A stretch of DNA of 40,308 nucleotides from Bacteroidales bacterium (GCA_022784065.1 JALFUO010000068.1:1-40308), one strand, 5' to 3'. Positions 7,975 through 15,257 are shown, numbered from the stretch's first letter. Numbers and translations: made by a program. Notes: a model not told the origin generated them from the sequence alone.

Positions 7975-8160
7975 GTCTGAGGCGGCTCGTTGCGCGCGTC
8001 TCCGTGCAAGAGGCGGCGGCATGCCGAAACAATTCGCGCTAAAACCTCGGAGACCCCGATTTTAGTGCATAATCCCGCTTTTTCTTACTATAAAATGCAA
8101 CGAGAATAGAAACATTGCTTAATTTTGCTTTCCGAGCAGATTTGCCCAAATAATGAAGAT

Positions 8161-9195
8161 ATGAACCAACAGCAAACTCCTGCAACGGAAGACGGACTGC
8201 TCTTCTCGCAGATAAAGCAAGTGCTCGACGATGCGCGACGCCATGTGGCACGCACTGTCAATACCACTATGGTCAAAGCATATTGGCAGGTGGGGAAGTA
8301 TATTGTGGAATACGAACAACAAGGAAAAGAGAGGGCAGAATATGGGAAAGGGGTGATTAAAAACCTTTCCGAACGCCTTATGAAGGAATACGGAAGCGGG
8401 TTCACGGTCACCAACCTAAAGATTATGAGGCAATTCTACCTCTTCTACCCAAAAGGTCACGCACTGCGTGACCAATTGAGTTGGACGCATTGGAGAGCAT
8501 TGCTGACCGTGCAGAATGAAATCGCCCGCAACTATTATTTGCAGGAGTGCGTCGCTGCAAATTGGAGCACGCGCCAACTGGAACGCCAAATCAATACGAT
8601 GTATTATGAGCGTATGCTGGCAAGCCGCGACAAAGATGCGGTAAGGGCAGAGATAGAGCAGTCTGCCTCAAAAGCCTTGCAGCCCCGCGAAATTATCCAC
8701 GACCCTTTTATCCTTGAGTTTCTTGGAATTAAGCAGGGCGAACATTTTCTTGAAGGCGACCTTGAGCAGATGCTGATCAGTAAGTTGCAGCATTTTCTGC
8801 TGGAACTGGGGCGCGGCTATTCGTTCGTGGCGCGGCAGAAACGAATCACCTTGGGAGACAAGCATTTCTATATCGACCTCGTGTTTTACAACATTCCGGC
8901 GCGTTGCTACGTGTTGATCGACCTCAAAATGGACGAACTCACGCATCAGGATTTGGGGCAGATGCAGATGTATGTCAATTATTATACGCGCGAACTGATG
9001 AACCCCGGCGACAATCCGCCTGTCGGTATTGTGCTCTGCGCTGAAAAGAATGATGCCGTGGTGAAATACACCCTGCCGGAAGGAGAGCAGCAGATTTTTG
9101 CTGCCAAATACATGACATATCTCCCGACCGAGGAGGAAATCAAGCGCCTGCTCTGCGAAGACAGCGCGGAGTATTATTGCACAAGTAAACCATGA
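8161..9195 (+). CDS. YhcG/DUF1016-family PD-(D/E)XK nuclease
   Basis: A 344-aa, full-length member of the YhcG family. The N-terminal DUF1016 helical domain (about residues 10-160) includes the signature AYWQVGKYIVEYEQQGKERAEYG and FTVTNLKIMRQFYLFYP. The C-terminal nuclease domain (about 180-325) has LLELGRGYSFVARQKRI, DKHFYIDLVFYN and VLIDLKM, the PD-(D/E)XK core in which IDLK replaces the more usual IELK. The start at 8161 is preferred over the ORF-track ATG at 8125 because a TAATTTTG -7-like element covers 8120-8127. YhcG proteins often sit beside restriction-modification and defence genes, but their biochemical role is poorly defined. Decayed genes follow it, so the site looks like an insertion spot. 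Confidence 0.88.
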   Translation: MNQQQTPATEDGLLFSQIKQVLDDARRHVARTVNTTMVKAYWQVGKYIVEYEQQGKERAEYGKGVIKNLSERLMKEYGSGFTVTNLKIMRQFYLFYPKGHALRDQLSWTHWRALLTVQNEIARNYYLQECVAANWSTRQLERQINTMYYERMLASRDKDAVRAEIEQSASKALQPREIIHDPFILEFLGIKQGEHFLEGDLEQMLISKLQHFLLELGRGYSFVARQKRITLGDKHFYIDLVFYNIPARCYVLIDLKMDELTHQDLGQMQMYVNYYTRELMNPGDNPPVGIVLCAEKNDAVVKYTLPEGEQQIFAAKYMTYLPTEEEIKRLLCEDSAEYYCTSKP

Positions 9196-9272
9196 AAGAT
9201 ACAACCTCAACATCTAACTTTGAGTTTTGCGATGAAGATGCGTCGCTGAATGTCGCCTTAGCCAGACGTTAG
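9192..9272 (+). CDS. Short 26-codon ORF overlapping the YhcG stop
   Basis: An ATG overlaps the YhcG stop (ATGA) and opens a 26-codon frame (MKDTTSTSNFEFCDEDASLN...) ending in TAG at 9270. The overlap looks like translational coupling, but the peptide is unrecognised. It could be the surviving N-terminus of a gene cut off by the event that brought in the BspA remnant just downstream. Confidence 0.22.
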   Translation: MKDTTSTSNFEFCDEDASLNVALARR

Positions 9273-9351
9273 GTTGCATGTCCCCAAAGGCTCGGCCGAG
9301 GCTTACCGTAATGCTGAGTGGTGGAAAGCCCTCACGGTGGTTGAAGATTGA
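9262..9351 (+). pseudogene. C-terminal remnant of a BspA-type leucine-rich-repeat protein
   Basis: In frame between an upstream TAG (9259) and TGA (9349), the sequence reads ...LHVPKGSAEAYRNAEWWKAL TVVED. This is the classic final unit of BspA-like LRR_5 surface proteins (L.VP.G...AY..A..W..F..I.E), common in Prevotella and relatives. Only about 29 codons remain, with no start codon and no upstream repeats, so it is a fossil of a larger surface-protein gene. Recognition rests on family knowledge, not on a search. Confidence 0.65.
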
Positions 9352-9405
9352 AGTCCGGATTTCGAAAGAAAATCATTGTAAAAATTGAATTTTGGGGGCG
9401 ACGTT

Positions 9406-9419
9406 ACAATATTATATAT
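9406..9419 (+). repeat. AT-rich 14-mer, copy 2
   Basis: ACAATATTATATAT ends 22 bp upstream of the ATG at 9442 and lies within a short inverted repeat, TTAC...GTAA. Confidence 0.75.
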
Positions 9420-9441
9420 GTAACCGCTAAACACTAAAAAC

Positions 9442-9933
9442 ATGCACAACGAAGAAACGAATCAAAGCATCGAGACTTTTTGCGAGCAGCAAGGATTTGT
9501 GTTCCACGGCAGAGGGCGCGGGCGGTATGGAATATATCCTTATTGGACGTGGCAGGACAGTATTGAGTATATGCCTCAAACAGGCCACCTCAAAATAACG
9601 GCCCGCTGCGGCACCTATACGGGAACGGTGGAGAGCGTGGAGCATTTCCTCGCGCTCCAGAAAGCGATGCAGATAGACCCGGCCGAAATCAACAATCCCG
9701 AGCAGGCGCACAAGAATTCCCACCTTAGAATGGAGCGAAAGATGGAACTGGCCAACAGGATAGCATCGAGAATAAGGCTGCGCTATGGTTTTCGCCCCGA
9801 GAAATGCCTCCACATGGCTATGCAAGGAGATTGGTGGCACGCCACAAACCATCTTTCTCAAATGACCTTGAAGTTAGTGGACCGAGCAGCCGAGGCCGTG
9901 ATCAGGGATATCGAGAGCAATAAGATAATGTAA
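9442..9933 (+). CDS. Hypothetical protein, 163 aa
   Basis: Not recognised. The N-terminal half (about 1-75) is rich in aromatic residues and Gly (GRGRYGIYPYWTWQDSIEYM, then a predicted beta stretch LKITARCGTYTG). The C-terminal half is helical and basic (RMERKMELANRIASRIRLRYGF) and contains HMAMQGDWWHATNHLSQ. No signal peptide or membrane segment is seen, so it is probably cytoplasmic. It stands alone between the YhcG/BspA debris and the pheA attenuator. The reading frame is intact and of normal composition for the region, so it is likely a real gene, perhaps accessory. Confidence 0.6.
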   Translation: MHNEETNQSIETFCEQQGFVFHGRGRGRYGIYPYWTWQDSIEYMPQTGHLKITARCGTYTGTVESVEHFLALQKAMQIDPAEINNPEQAHKNSHLRMERKMELANRIASRIRLRYGFRPEKCLHMAMQGDWWHATNHLSQMTLKLVDRAAEAVIRDIESNKIM

Positions 9934-9975
9934 GGACGTTTTTTGCGCTTAAAACAAAACTTTTATGGCAAATCG

Positions 9976-10006
9976 TTTGCATTTTGCTTGGAATGTGCTA
10001 CATTTG
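9976..10006 (+). promoter_or_regulatory. Promoter of the aromatic amino acid operon
   Basis: TTTG at 9976-9979, exactly 19 nt, then TACATTTG at 9999-10006: a near-ideal Bacteroidetes promoter. Transcription would begin near 10012, giving a leader of about 190 nt before pheA that holds the attenuator. Confidence 0.75.
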
Positions 10007-10048
10007 CAAGCGAAAAGCAATTGTCGCACCAATAGCATAGGCTTATTT

Positions 10049-10099
10049 ATGGCACACAACGCACAGTTTTTCGGCTTTTACTTTTACTTTGCTCAGTAA
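10049..10099 (+). CDS. Phe/Tyr-rich leader peptide of the pheA operon attenuator
   Basis: A 16-codon frame reading MAHNAQFFGFYFYFAQ, then TAA. Seven of the eight residues from 7 to 14 are Phe or Tyr (FFGFYFYF), exactly the end products of the downstream genes. It lies 37 nt after the predicted transcription start. The stop codon is followed after 3 nt by GAAGCGGGA, which can pair with the 5' arm of the terminator. Ribosome stalling on these codons when Phe-tRNA or Tyr-tRNA is scarce would free the antiterminator. There is no clear Shine-Dalgarno sequence, as is usual in Bacteroidetes. Too short for the ORF track. Confidence 0.85.
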   Translation: MAHNAQFFGFYFYFAQ

Positions 10100-10102
10100 A
10101 GC

Positions 10103-10162
10103 GAAGCGGGAAAGCGCGTGCCAAACATAACATTTGACCATACAACAATTCAGTCCCGCTTC
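10103..10162 (+). promoter_or_regulatory. Antiterminator pairing of the pheA attenuator
   Basis: GAAGCGGGA (10103-10111) is perfectly complementary over 9 nt to TCCCGCTTC (10154-10162), the 5' arm of the terminator, so the two structures exclude each other. A ribosome that reaches the leader stop (10097-10099) would cover 10103-10111 and let the terminator form; one stalled on the Phe/Tyr codons would leave it free. Confidence 0.8.
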
Positions 10163-10188
10163 CAACGAAGAAGCGGGACTTTTTGTTT
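10152..10188 (+). terminator. Attenuator terminator upstream of pheA
   Basis: An 11-bp perfect stem (AGTCCCGCTTC / GAAGCGGGACT), 7-nt loop, then TTTTGTTTT. It lies between the leader peptide and the pheA start at 10203, so it can only act as a conditional terminator for this operon. Confidence 0.88.
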
Positions 10189-10202
10189 TGAAAAAGCACA
10201 GC

Positions 10203-11033
10203 ATGAAAAAGATAGCCATTCAGGGCATTCGCGGTTCGTTCCACGACATTGCCGCCCATCAGTATTTCAAAGGAGAGGAGCTCAGGCTCGTGTGCTGCGA
10301 CACGTTCGAGGACGTGTTCCGGCAGATGCGCATCGACAGCGCCTGCCTCGGTATGGTGGCGATAGAAAACACCATCGCCGGCAGCCTGCTCTACAACTAT
10401 GAGCTTCTGCGCGAGAGCGGCATGAGCATCGTGGGCGAGCACAAGTTGCACGTAGAGCATAGCCTGATGTGCCTGTCCGAAGACACAGTCGATGACATTC
10501 GCGAAATAAACTCTCACCCCGTGGCCCTTGCGCAGTGCCGCCGCTTCCTCTCGGAAAAGCGCGGGGTGAAGCTCGTGGAAACCGACGACACGGCCGGCGC
10601 GGCAGAACAGATAGCCCGAGAGCAGCTGCGCGGGCACGCCGCCGTGTGCCACGCCGATGCAGCCGGCATCTACGGTCTGAAAGTCCTGGCGCGGGGCATT
10701 GAGGACAACAAGCACAACTTCACGCGCTTCCTCGTACTGGCCGATCCCTGGCAGGCCGAAGCCGTGAGGCAGCAGGAAGAGGCCGACAAGAGCAGCATCG
10801 TCTTTGCCCTGCCCCACGAGGAAGGCTCGCTCTCGCAGGTGCTCAGCATTTTCAGTTTCTACAAGATCAACCTCACCAAAATCCAATCTTTGCCCATCAT
10901 AGGCCATGAGTGGGAATACCTGTTTTATGTGGACGTGGTGTACAGCGACAGCCTCCGCTTCCGGCAGAGCGTCGACGCGCTGCGCCCGCTGACCCGCGCG
11001 TTGAAGATTTTGGGAGAATATAAAGGCAAGTAA
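10203..11033 (+). CDS. pheA: Prephenate dehydratase with ACT domain
   Basis: A 276-aa monofunctional enzyme that converts prephenate to phenylpyruvate, the Phe branch step. The catalytic domain (about 1-180) has IQGIRGSFHDIAA at the start, IENTIAGSLLYNYELL, and near its end KHNFTRFLVL, which contains the TRF motif of the family. A C-terminal ACT domain (about 200-270; VFALPHEEGSLSQVLSIFSF) should bind Phe for feedback control; the usual ESRP is QSLP (TKIQSLPIIG), which I recall as common in Bacteroidetes. The start at 10203 is chosen because the ORF-track start (10134) would place the terminator hairpin inside the coding region. First gene of a four-gene operon, 2 nt before the aminotransferase. 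Confidence 0.95.
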   Translation: MKKIAIQGIRGSFHDIAAHQYFKGEELRLVCCDTFEDVFRQMRIDSACLGMVAIENTIAGSLLYNYELLRESGMSIVGEHKLHVEHSLMCLSEDTVDDIREINSHPVALAQCRRFLSEKRGVKLVETDDTAGAAEQIAREQLRGHAAVCHADAAGIYGLKVLARGIEDNKHNFTRFLVLADPWQAEAVRQQEEADKSSIVFALPHEEGSLSQVLSIFSFYKINLTKIQSLPIIGHEWEYLFYVDVVYSDSLRFRQSVDALRPLTRALKILGEYKGK

Positions 11034-11035
11034 TT

Positions 11036-12211
11036 ATGGACGCATTACGCAAACCCCAGCCCGCCGACCGCCTGAGCGGCGTGAGCGAATACTATTTTTC
11101 AAGAAAACTCAAGGAGGTGGCGCAGATGAGGGCGCAGGGCGCAGACATTATCTCGCTCGCCATAGGCAGCCCCGACCTGCCGCCTTCGACTGAAACGGTG
11201 GAAACGCTCTGCCGCGAGGCGAAACGCCCCGAAGGGCACGGCTACCAGCCCACGATGGGCACGAAAGAACTGCGCACGGCCATGGCTGGATTTTACAGCC
11301 GCTGGTTCGGCGTGACGCTCGACCCCGACCGCGAAATCCAGCCGCTCATCGGGTCGAAAGAAGGCATCCTCCACGCCACGCTCGCGCTGGCCAACGTGGG
11401 CGACAAGGTGCTCGTGCCAAATCCCGGCTACCCCACTTACACCTCGCTCTCCAAACTGCTCGGCTGCGAGGTGGTGCCTTACGGCTTGCGCCCCGAAAAC
11501 GGCTGGCAGCCCGACTTTGAAGAACTCGAACGCCTCACCGACGACAGCCGCGTGCGTATCCTGTGGATGAACTACCCGCACATGCCCACCGGCGCGGCGG
11601 CGCAGCGCACCACGTACGAGCGGGCGGTGGAACTGGCACGGCGCAAAGGCTTTGTCGTCATCAATGACAATCCTTACAGCTTTATCCTCTCCAGCGAACG
11701 GCTCAGCATCTTGCAAGTGCCGGGTGCAAAGGAATGCTGCATCGAACTCAACTCCATGAGCAAGAGCCACAACATGCCGGGCTGGCGCGTGGGCATGCTT
11801 GCCTCGAACGCCGAGTTTGTAAGTTGGGTGCTTAAAGTGAAGAGTAATATAGACTCGGGCACCTTCCGCGCCTTGCAGCTCGCGGCAGCCACGGCCTACG
11901 ACAATGCCGACGCCTGGCACGAGGAACACAATATAAATATATACGCGCGGCGCCGCCGTTTGGCGGAAGCCATCATGGCTGCCCTCGGCTGCACCTTCGA
12001 CCCCGCGCAGGTGGGCATGTTCCTATGGGGGCGTATACCCGAAGGCATGGACAATGCCGAGCAGCTAACGGAGCGCGTGCTGCACGAGGCGCACGTGTTT
12101 CTCACGCCCGGTTTCATCTTCGGCAGCAATGGCAACCGCTACGTGCGCATCTCGCTTTGCGCTTCCGAAGAAAAATTGCAAGAAGCCCTGCAACGCATCA
12201 AGGCTCTCTAA
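11036..12211 (+). CDS. PLP-dependent class I/II aminotransferase of the aromatic operon
   Basis: A 391-aa fold-type I aminotransferase. PLP-binding landmarks are NPGYPTYTSLSKLLG, the NYPHMPTGA loop, VINDNPYSF (the Asp that contacts the pyridine nitrogen) and SMSKSHNMPGWRVGM with the Schiff-base Lys. YVRISLC near the end carries the substrate-carboxylate Arg. Its position between pheA and the DAHP synthase suggests it transaminates phenylpyruvate/4-hydroxyphenylpyruvate or prephenate; the exact substrate cannot be read from sequence. It begins 2 nt after pheA, so it is translationally coupled and under the same attenuator. The gene is as GC-rich as the backbone. Confidence 0.9.
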   Translation: MDALRKPQPADRLSGVSEYYFSRKLKEVAQMRAQGADIISLAIGSPDLPPSTETVETLCREAKRPEGHGYQPTMGTKELRTAMAGFYSRWFGVTLDPDREIQPLIGSKEGILHATLALANVGDKVLVPNPGYPTYTSLSKLLGCEVVPYGLRPENGWQPDFEELERLTDDSRVRILWMNYPHMPTGAAAQRTTYERAVELARRKGFVVINDNPYSFILSSERLSILQVPGAKECCIELNSMSKSHNMPGWRVGMLASNAEFVSWVLKVKSNIDSGTFRALQLAAATAYDNADAWHEEHNINIYARRRRLAEAIMAALGCTFDPAQVGMFLWGRIPEGMDNAEQLTERVLHEAHVFLTPGFIFGSNGNRYVRISLCASEEKLQEALQRIKAL

Positions 12212-12270
12212 ACCCCGTTCGCTTATTAACCCGTATACTACTAAAACCCATCAACAAAAATCTCAAAAAT

Positions 12271-13341
12271 ATGGAACTAAATATTACACCCTTATCGCTT
12301 CCCGGCATAGAAACGCAGCGACCGATAATCATAGCCGGCCCTTGCTCCGCCGAAACCGAAGAACAAGTAATGAGCACGGCGTGCCAACTGGCAGGCAAGG
12401 GCGTGCGCATCTTCCGCGCAGGCATCTGGAAACCGCGTACCAAGCCCGGCGGCTTTGAGGGCGTGGGCGAACCGGGGCTGCCGTGGCTCACGCGTGTCAA
12501 GAAGGAAACGGGTATGCTTGTGGCTACCGAAGTGGCTACGCCGCAGCACGTCGAGGCTGCGCTCGCGGCAGAAGTGGATATCCTTTGGGTAGGCGCGCGC
12601 ACCGTGGCCAATCCCTTCGCGATGCAGGCCCTGGCAGATGCCTTGAAAGGCATAGATGTGCCTGTGCTTGTGAAGAACCCCGTCAACCCCGACCTTGAAC
12701 TTTGGATTGGCGGCATAGAACGCCTTAACGGCGCAGGCATCACGCGACTGGCCGTTATACATCGCGGCTTTTCCTCTTACGAAAAACGCCTCTACCGCAA
12801 CACGCCGATGTGGCATATCCCCATTGAACTGCGCCGCCGCATATCGAACCTCCCTATCTTCTGCGACCCGAGCCACATAGGCGGCGCGCGCGAACTCATC
12901 GCCCCGCTCTGCCAGCAGGCCATGGACCTCGGTTTCGACGGCCTGATGGTGGAAAGCCATTGCACGCCCGACTGTGCTTGGAGCGACGCGAAGCAACAGG
13001 TAACGCCCGACGTGCTCGACTTTATCCTCTCAAAACTCGTAATCCGCGAGCTTGCCCCCACGACGGAAAGCCTTGAAACCCTGCGCCGCCACATCGATGA
13101 AATCGACAACAACCTTATGGAACTCCTTGCCAAGCGTATGCGCATCAGCCGTGAAATAGGTCAATATAAATTGGAGCACAACATGACCGTCGTCCAAACC
13201 CGCCGCTACAACGAAATCCTCGACAAGCGCGGTGCGCAAGGCGTGCTCTGCGGCATGGCGCCCGAGTTTGTGAAAAGCGTGTTTGAGGATATTCACGAAG
13301 AAAGCGTGCGCCAGCAGATTGAATTGATGAATAAGAAATAA
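12271..13341 (+). CDS. Bifunctional DAHP synthase / chorismate mutase
   Basis: A 356-aa fusion. The N-terminal part (about 1-260) is a type I-beta DAHP synthase that joins phosphoenolpyruvate and erythrose-4-phosphate: IIAGPCSAE, RAGIWKPRTKPGGFEG, WVGARTVANPFAMQ, VLVKNPVNPD, AVIHRGFSSYE, PIFCDPSHIGG and VESHCTPDCAWSDAKQQ. The C-terminal part (about 268-356) is an AroQ-type chorismate mutase: LRRHIDEIDNNLMELLAKRMRIS. The order synthase-mutase is the Bacteroidetes arrangement, the reverse of Bacillus. It catalyses both the first step of the shikimate pathway and the branch to prephenate. The start at 12271 is used because the ORF-track start at 12025 lies within the previous gene in another frame. 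Confidence 0.95.
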   Translation: MELNITPLSLPGIETQRPIIIAGPCSAETEEQVMSTACQLAGKGVRIFRAGIWKPRTKPGGFEGVGEPGLPWLTRVKKETGMLVATEVATPQHVEAALAAEVDILWVGARTVANPFAMQALADALKGIDVPVLVKNPVNPDLELWIGGIERLNGAGITRLAVIHRGFSSYEKRLYRNTPMWHIPIELRRRISNLPIFCDPSHIGGARELIAPLCQQAMDLGFDGLMVESHCTPDCAWSDAKQQVTPDVLDFILSKLVIRELAPTTESLETLRRHIDEIDNNLMELLAKRMRISREIGQYKLEHNMTVVQTRRYNEILDKRGAQGVLCGMAPEFVKSVFEDIHEESVRQQIELMNKK

Positions 13342-13349
13342 AGCCCGAC

Positions 13350-13377
13350 TACTCGTCTACTCGTTTACTCGTTTACT
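13350..13377 (+). repeat. Octamer tandem repeat (TACTCGTY), 3.5 units
   Basis: TACTCGTC-TACTCGTT-TACTCGTT-TACT lies between the DAHP synthase/mutase stop and tyrA. The same octamer is repeated 5.5 times at 26567-26610. Confidence 0.8.
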
Positions 13378-13397
13378 AAATAAAGGCTATTGCAACC

Positions 13398-14183
13398 ATG
13401 CGCATACTTATCCTCGGAGCCGGCAAGATGGGCTCTTTCTTTACAGATGTCCTTAGTTTCGACCATGAAACGGCGGTGTTCGACACCGACCCAAAGCGGT
13501 TGCGCTTCATGTACAACACGCAGCGGTTTACCGCCGAGGAAGAAATTAAGGCGTTCCGCCCCGAACTCGTGATCAACGCCGTGTCGCTCAAGCATACGTT
13601 AGACGCGTTCCGCCGCGTGCTGCCGCTCTTGCCGCAAGACTGCATCTTGAGCGACATTGCCTCAGTCAAGACCGGGCTGAAAGGCTTTTACGAAGCCTGC
13701 GGTCGCCGCTACGTTTCTACCCACCCGATGTTTGGCCCCACCTTTGCCAACCTCGGCGCGCTCCACGATGAGAACGCCGTGATTATCACCGAGGGCGACT
13801 ATATGGGGCGCATCTTTTTCCGCGACCTGTATAAGAACCGTCTCGGGCTGAACGTGTGTGAATACACCTTTGAGGAGCACGATGAAACGGTGGCCTATTC
13901 CCTGAGCATTCCCTTTGTTTCCACGTTTGTATTCTCGGCGGTGATGAAGCATCAGGACGCGCCTGGCACAACTTTCAAGCGGCATTTACGCATTGCCCGC
14001 GGCGTGCTCGGCGAGGACGACTGCCTGCTGCGCGAAATCCTGTTCAATCCTTACACCGTAGGGCAGGTGCGTAAGATCGGCAGCGAAATGGAAACGCTCG
14101 CCCGGCTTATTGAGCAGAAAGACGAAGAAGGGCTCAACGCCTTTATCCATCGCATTAGGAAAAATGTGTGCGAAGGCAAATAA
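13398..14183 (+). CDS. tyrA: Prephenate dehydrogenase
   Basis: A 261-aa NAD(P)-dependent enzyme that turns prephenate into 4-hydroxyphenylpyruvate, the Tyr branch step. The N-terminal Rossmann fold starts ILILGAGKMGSFF (GxGxxG), with the beta2 acid in AVFDTDPKR, then SDIASVKTGLKGFYE and STHPMFGPT, both TyrA landmarks; the C-terminal half is helical. It is the last gene of the operon, 56 nt after the DAHP synthase/mutase gene, the gap being filled by an octamer repeat. A strong terminator follows at 14200. The frame shows no separate ACT domain, so control is probably mainly through the attenuator and the upstream enzymes. Confidence 0.93.
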   Translation: MRILILGAGKMGSFFTDVLSFDHETAVFDTDPKRLRFMYNTQRFTAEEEIKAFRPELVINAVSLKHTLDAFRRVLPLLPQDCILSDIASVKTGLKGFYEACGRRYVSTHPMFGPTFANLGALHDENAVIITEGDYMGRIFFRDLYKNRLGLNVCEYTFEEHDETVAYSLSIPFVSTFVFSAVMKHQDAPGTTFKRHLRIARGVLGEDDCLLREILFNPYTVGQVRKIGSEMETLARLIEQKDEEGLNAFIHRIRKNVCEGK

Positions 14184-14199
14184 GGGCGATATTATGCAA

Positions 14200-14233
14200 A
14201 AAAAGAGGAATGCCGAGCGGCATTCCTCTTTTT
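14200..14233. terminator. Bidirectional terminator between tyrA and rpmA
   Basis: A 15-bp perfect inverted repeat (AAAAAGAGGAATGCC / GGCATTCCTCTTTTT) with a 4-nt loop; A- and T-runs at the ends serve both convergent genes. Confidence 0.9.
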
Positions 14234-14273
14234 AATGGTAAATAAACTTGGGGTGTAGTCCCCTTAATGCGTT

Positions 14274-14537
14274 TTAGGCTTCTGCCTGAGGCTCCACGGA
14301 GACAACGCTGCGGTCGCGGTTGCCGCGGTGGAAAGTAACCGTGCCGTCAACGAGGGCGAAGAGCGTGTGGTCCTTGCCCATGCCGACGTTCTTGCCGGGA
14401 TAGTGTACAGTGCCTCTCTGGCGAACGATGATGTTGCCTGCGATGCAGGACTGTCCGCCCCAGATTTTAACGCCTAATCTTTGTGAAGCTGATTCGCGGC
14501 CGTTCTTAGAACTACCGACACCTTTTTTATGTGCCAT
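14274..14537 (-). CDS. rpmA: 50S ribosomal protein L27
   Basis: An 87-aa protein of normal L27 length. It begins [20 protein letters not shown], continues with [20 protein letters not shown] and HPGKN-like [18 protein letters not shown], all typical. The N-terminus has no Firmicutes-type cleavable extension, so it should reach the peptidyl-transferase centre directly. It is downstream of rplU by 21 nt in the usual L21-L27 pair. Confidence 0.98.
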   Translation of the reverse strand: MAHKKGVGSSKNGRESASQRLGVKIWGGQSCIAGNIIVRQRGTVHYPGKNVGMGKDHTLFALVDGTVTFHRGNRDRSVVSVEPQAEA

Positions 14538-14558
14538 GTTTTCTTCTGATTTTTTAGA

Positions 14559-14876
14559 TTAAGCAATAACTTGTTTGATTGTGAGTTCCGTGAACTGCTG
14601 ACGGTGACCGTTCAGCTTGCGATAGCCTTTGCGGCGCTTCTTGTGGAACACGAGCACCTTGTCGCCCTTTACGAGCACGGTCTTAACCTCGCATACTACC
14701 TTTGCACCCTCTACCACGGGAGCACCTACTTTAACTTCGCTGTCTGTGTCGAGCAGCAGCACTTTCTCAAATTCAACAGTCTGACCGGCTTCGGCTTGAG
14801 GCATGTGGTTCACGAAGAGCTTTTTGCCTTCTTCGGCCTTGAACTGCTGACCGTTAATCTCAACGATTGCGTACAT
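14559..14876 (-). CDS. rplU: 50S ribosomal protein L21
   Basis: A 105-aa protein beginning [20 protein letters not shown], with [21 protein letters not shown] and the C-terminal [10 protein letters not shown]. These match L21, which binds 23S rRNA in the large subunit. First gene of the rplU-rpmA pair. A TAACTTTG -7 element lies on the minus strand at 14975-14968, next to a 13-bp inverted repeat; the predicted leader is about 85 nt. Confidence 0.97.
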   Translation of the reverse strand: MYAIVEINGQQFKAEEGKKLFVNHMPQAEAGQTVEFEKVLLLDTDSEVKVGAPVVEGAKVVCEVKTVLVKGDKVLVFHKKRRKGYRKLNGHRQQFTELTIKQVIA

Positions 14877-14957
14877 TGTTGTTTTGATTGTGTATAAACG
14901 GTTTATTCCGGGAGGCGTGCAGCACCCGCTGCCCCTTGTCCAGCCCCTTCGGACTCT

Positions 14958-15013
14958 AAAAGCGCGGCAAAGTTACTAATTCTTCTTGAATTAAGATGCC
15001 TTGCCGCGCTTTT
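14958..15013. promoter_or_regulatory. Inverted repeat enclosing the rplU promoter -7 element
   Basis: A perfect 13-bp inverted repeat, AAAAGCGCGGCAA (14958-14970) and TTGCCGCGCTTTT (15001-15013), spans 30 nt in which a second small repeat (TAATTC/GAATTA) lies. The minus-strand TAACTTTG (14975-14968) overlaps the near arm, so transcription would start inside the repeat. It could be an operator, or a terminator that insulates rplU from the island. I cannot tell which. Confidence 0.5.
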
Positions 15014-15029
15014 TCTTATAAGGAAAGTG

Positions 15030-15042
15030 CTTTTTTAACGCT
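15030..15042 (+). repeat. 13-bp direct repeat, left copy (possible island boundary)
   Basis: CTTTTTTAACGCT is repeated identically at 18401-18413, just past the other end of the AT-rich block. It could be a target-site duplication or att remnant. Confidence 0.5.
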
Positions 15043-15114
15043 TTTCTGACGTAAGTAAATGATGAATTGGCGGATATATAGTCCAAACCGAACTGATTAT
15101 TATTTTCCACAACG

Positions 15115-15149
15115 GTGCCAAATGTGTGTAAAAATATGCGATTTGGCAC
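15115..15149. repeat. Imperfect palindrome, copy 1
   Basis: GTGCCAAAT...ATTTGGCAC, 9-bp arms around a 17-nt centre containing GTGTAAAAA. A related unit lies 109 bp downstream. Confidence 0.65.
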
Positions 15150-15223
15150 TCTCGCGCGATTCTCGATTTATTGTGTAAACGACTTCGGTTGTCTACGGCT
15201 GTTGTATCATGCAGCTGTCGCGC

Positions 15224-15257
15224 TTCCAAATGTGGTGTAAAAACATTAGATTTGGAA
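15224..15257. repeat. Imperfect palindrome, copy 2
   Basis: TTCCAAAT...ATTTGGAA, 8-bp arms around a centre that again contains GTGTAAAAA. The arms differ from copy 1 at compensating positions (GC in copy 1, TT in copy 2), which keeps the pairing. Confidence 0.65.

Larger units (their letters stand above)
7518..8160. other. Long non-coding region with palindromic repeat element A
   Basis: About 640 bases without a credible gene between the divergent xth and YhcG genes. 7779-7974 is a structured repeat element (see separate entries). 7620-7770 and 7975-8110 show no recognisable feature. The 68-aa ORF at 7636 ends inside the repeat and is not supported. A TAATTTTG at 8120-8127 could be the -7 element of the YhcG gene, although no good -33 TTTG precedes it. 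Confidence 0.7.

Noticed and set aside
10047-10907. 286-aa minus-strand ORF over pheA
   Set aside because: Antisense to pheA and to its attenuator; no motif.
15035-15229. 64-aa minus-strand ORF before the AbiE operon
   Set aside because: It runs through both palindromes, shows no recognisable motif and has no promoter or partner; better explained as non-coding.
15224-15257. tRNA or small structured RNA in the rplU-AbiE gap
   Set aside because: Only simple two-arm dyads are seen; no cloverleaf and no T-loop or anticodon pattern.
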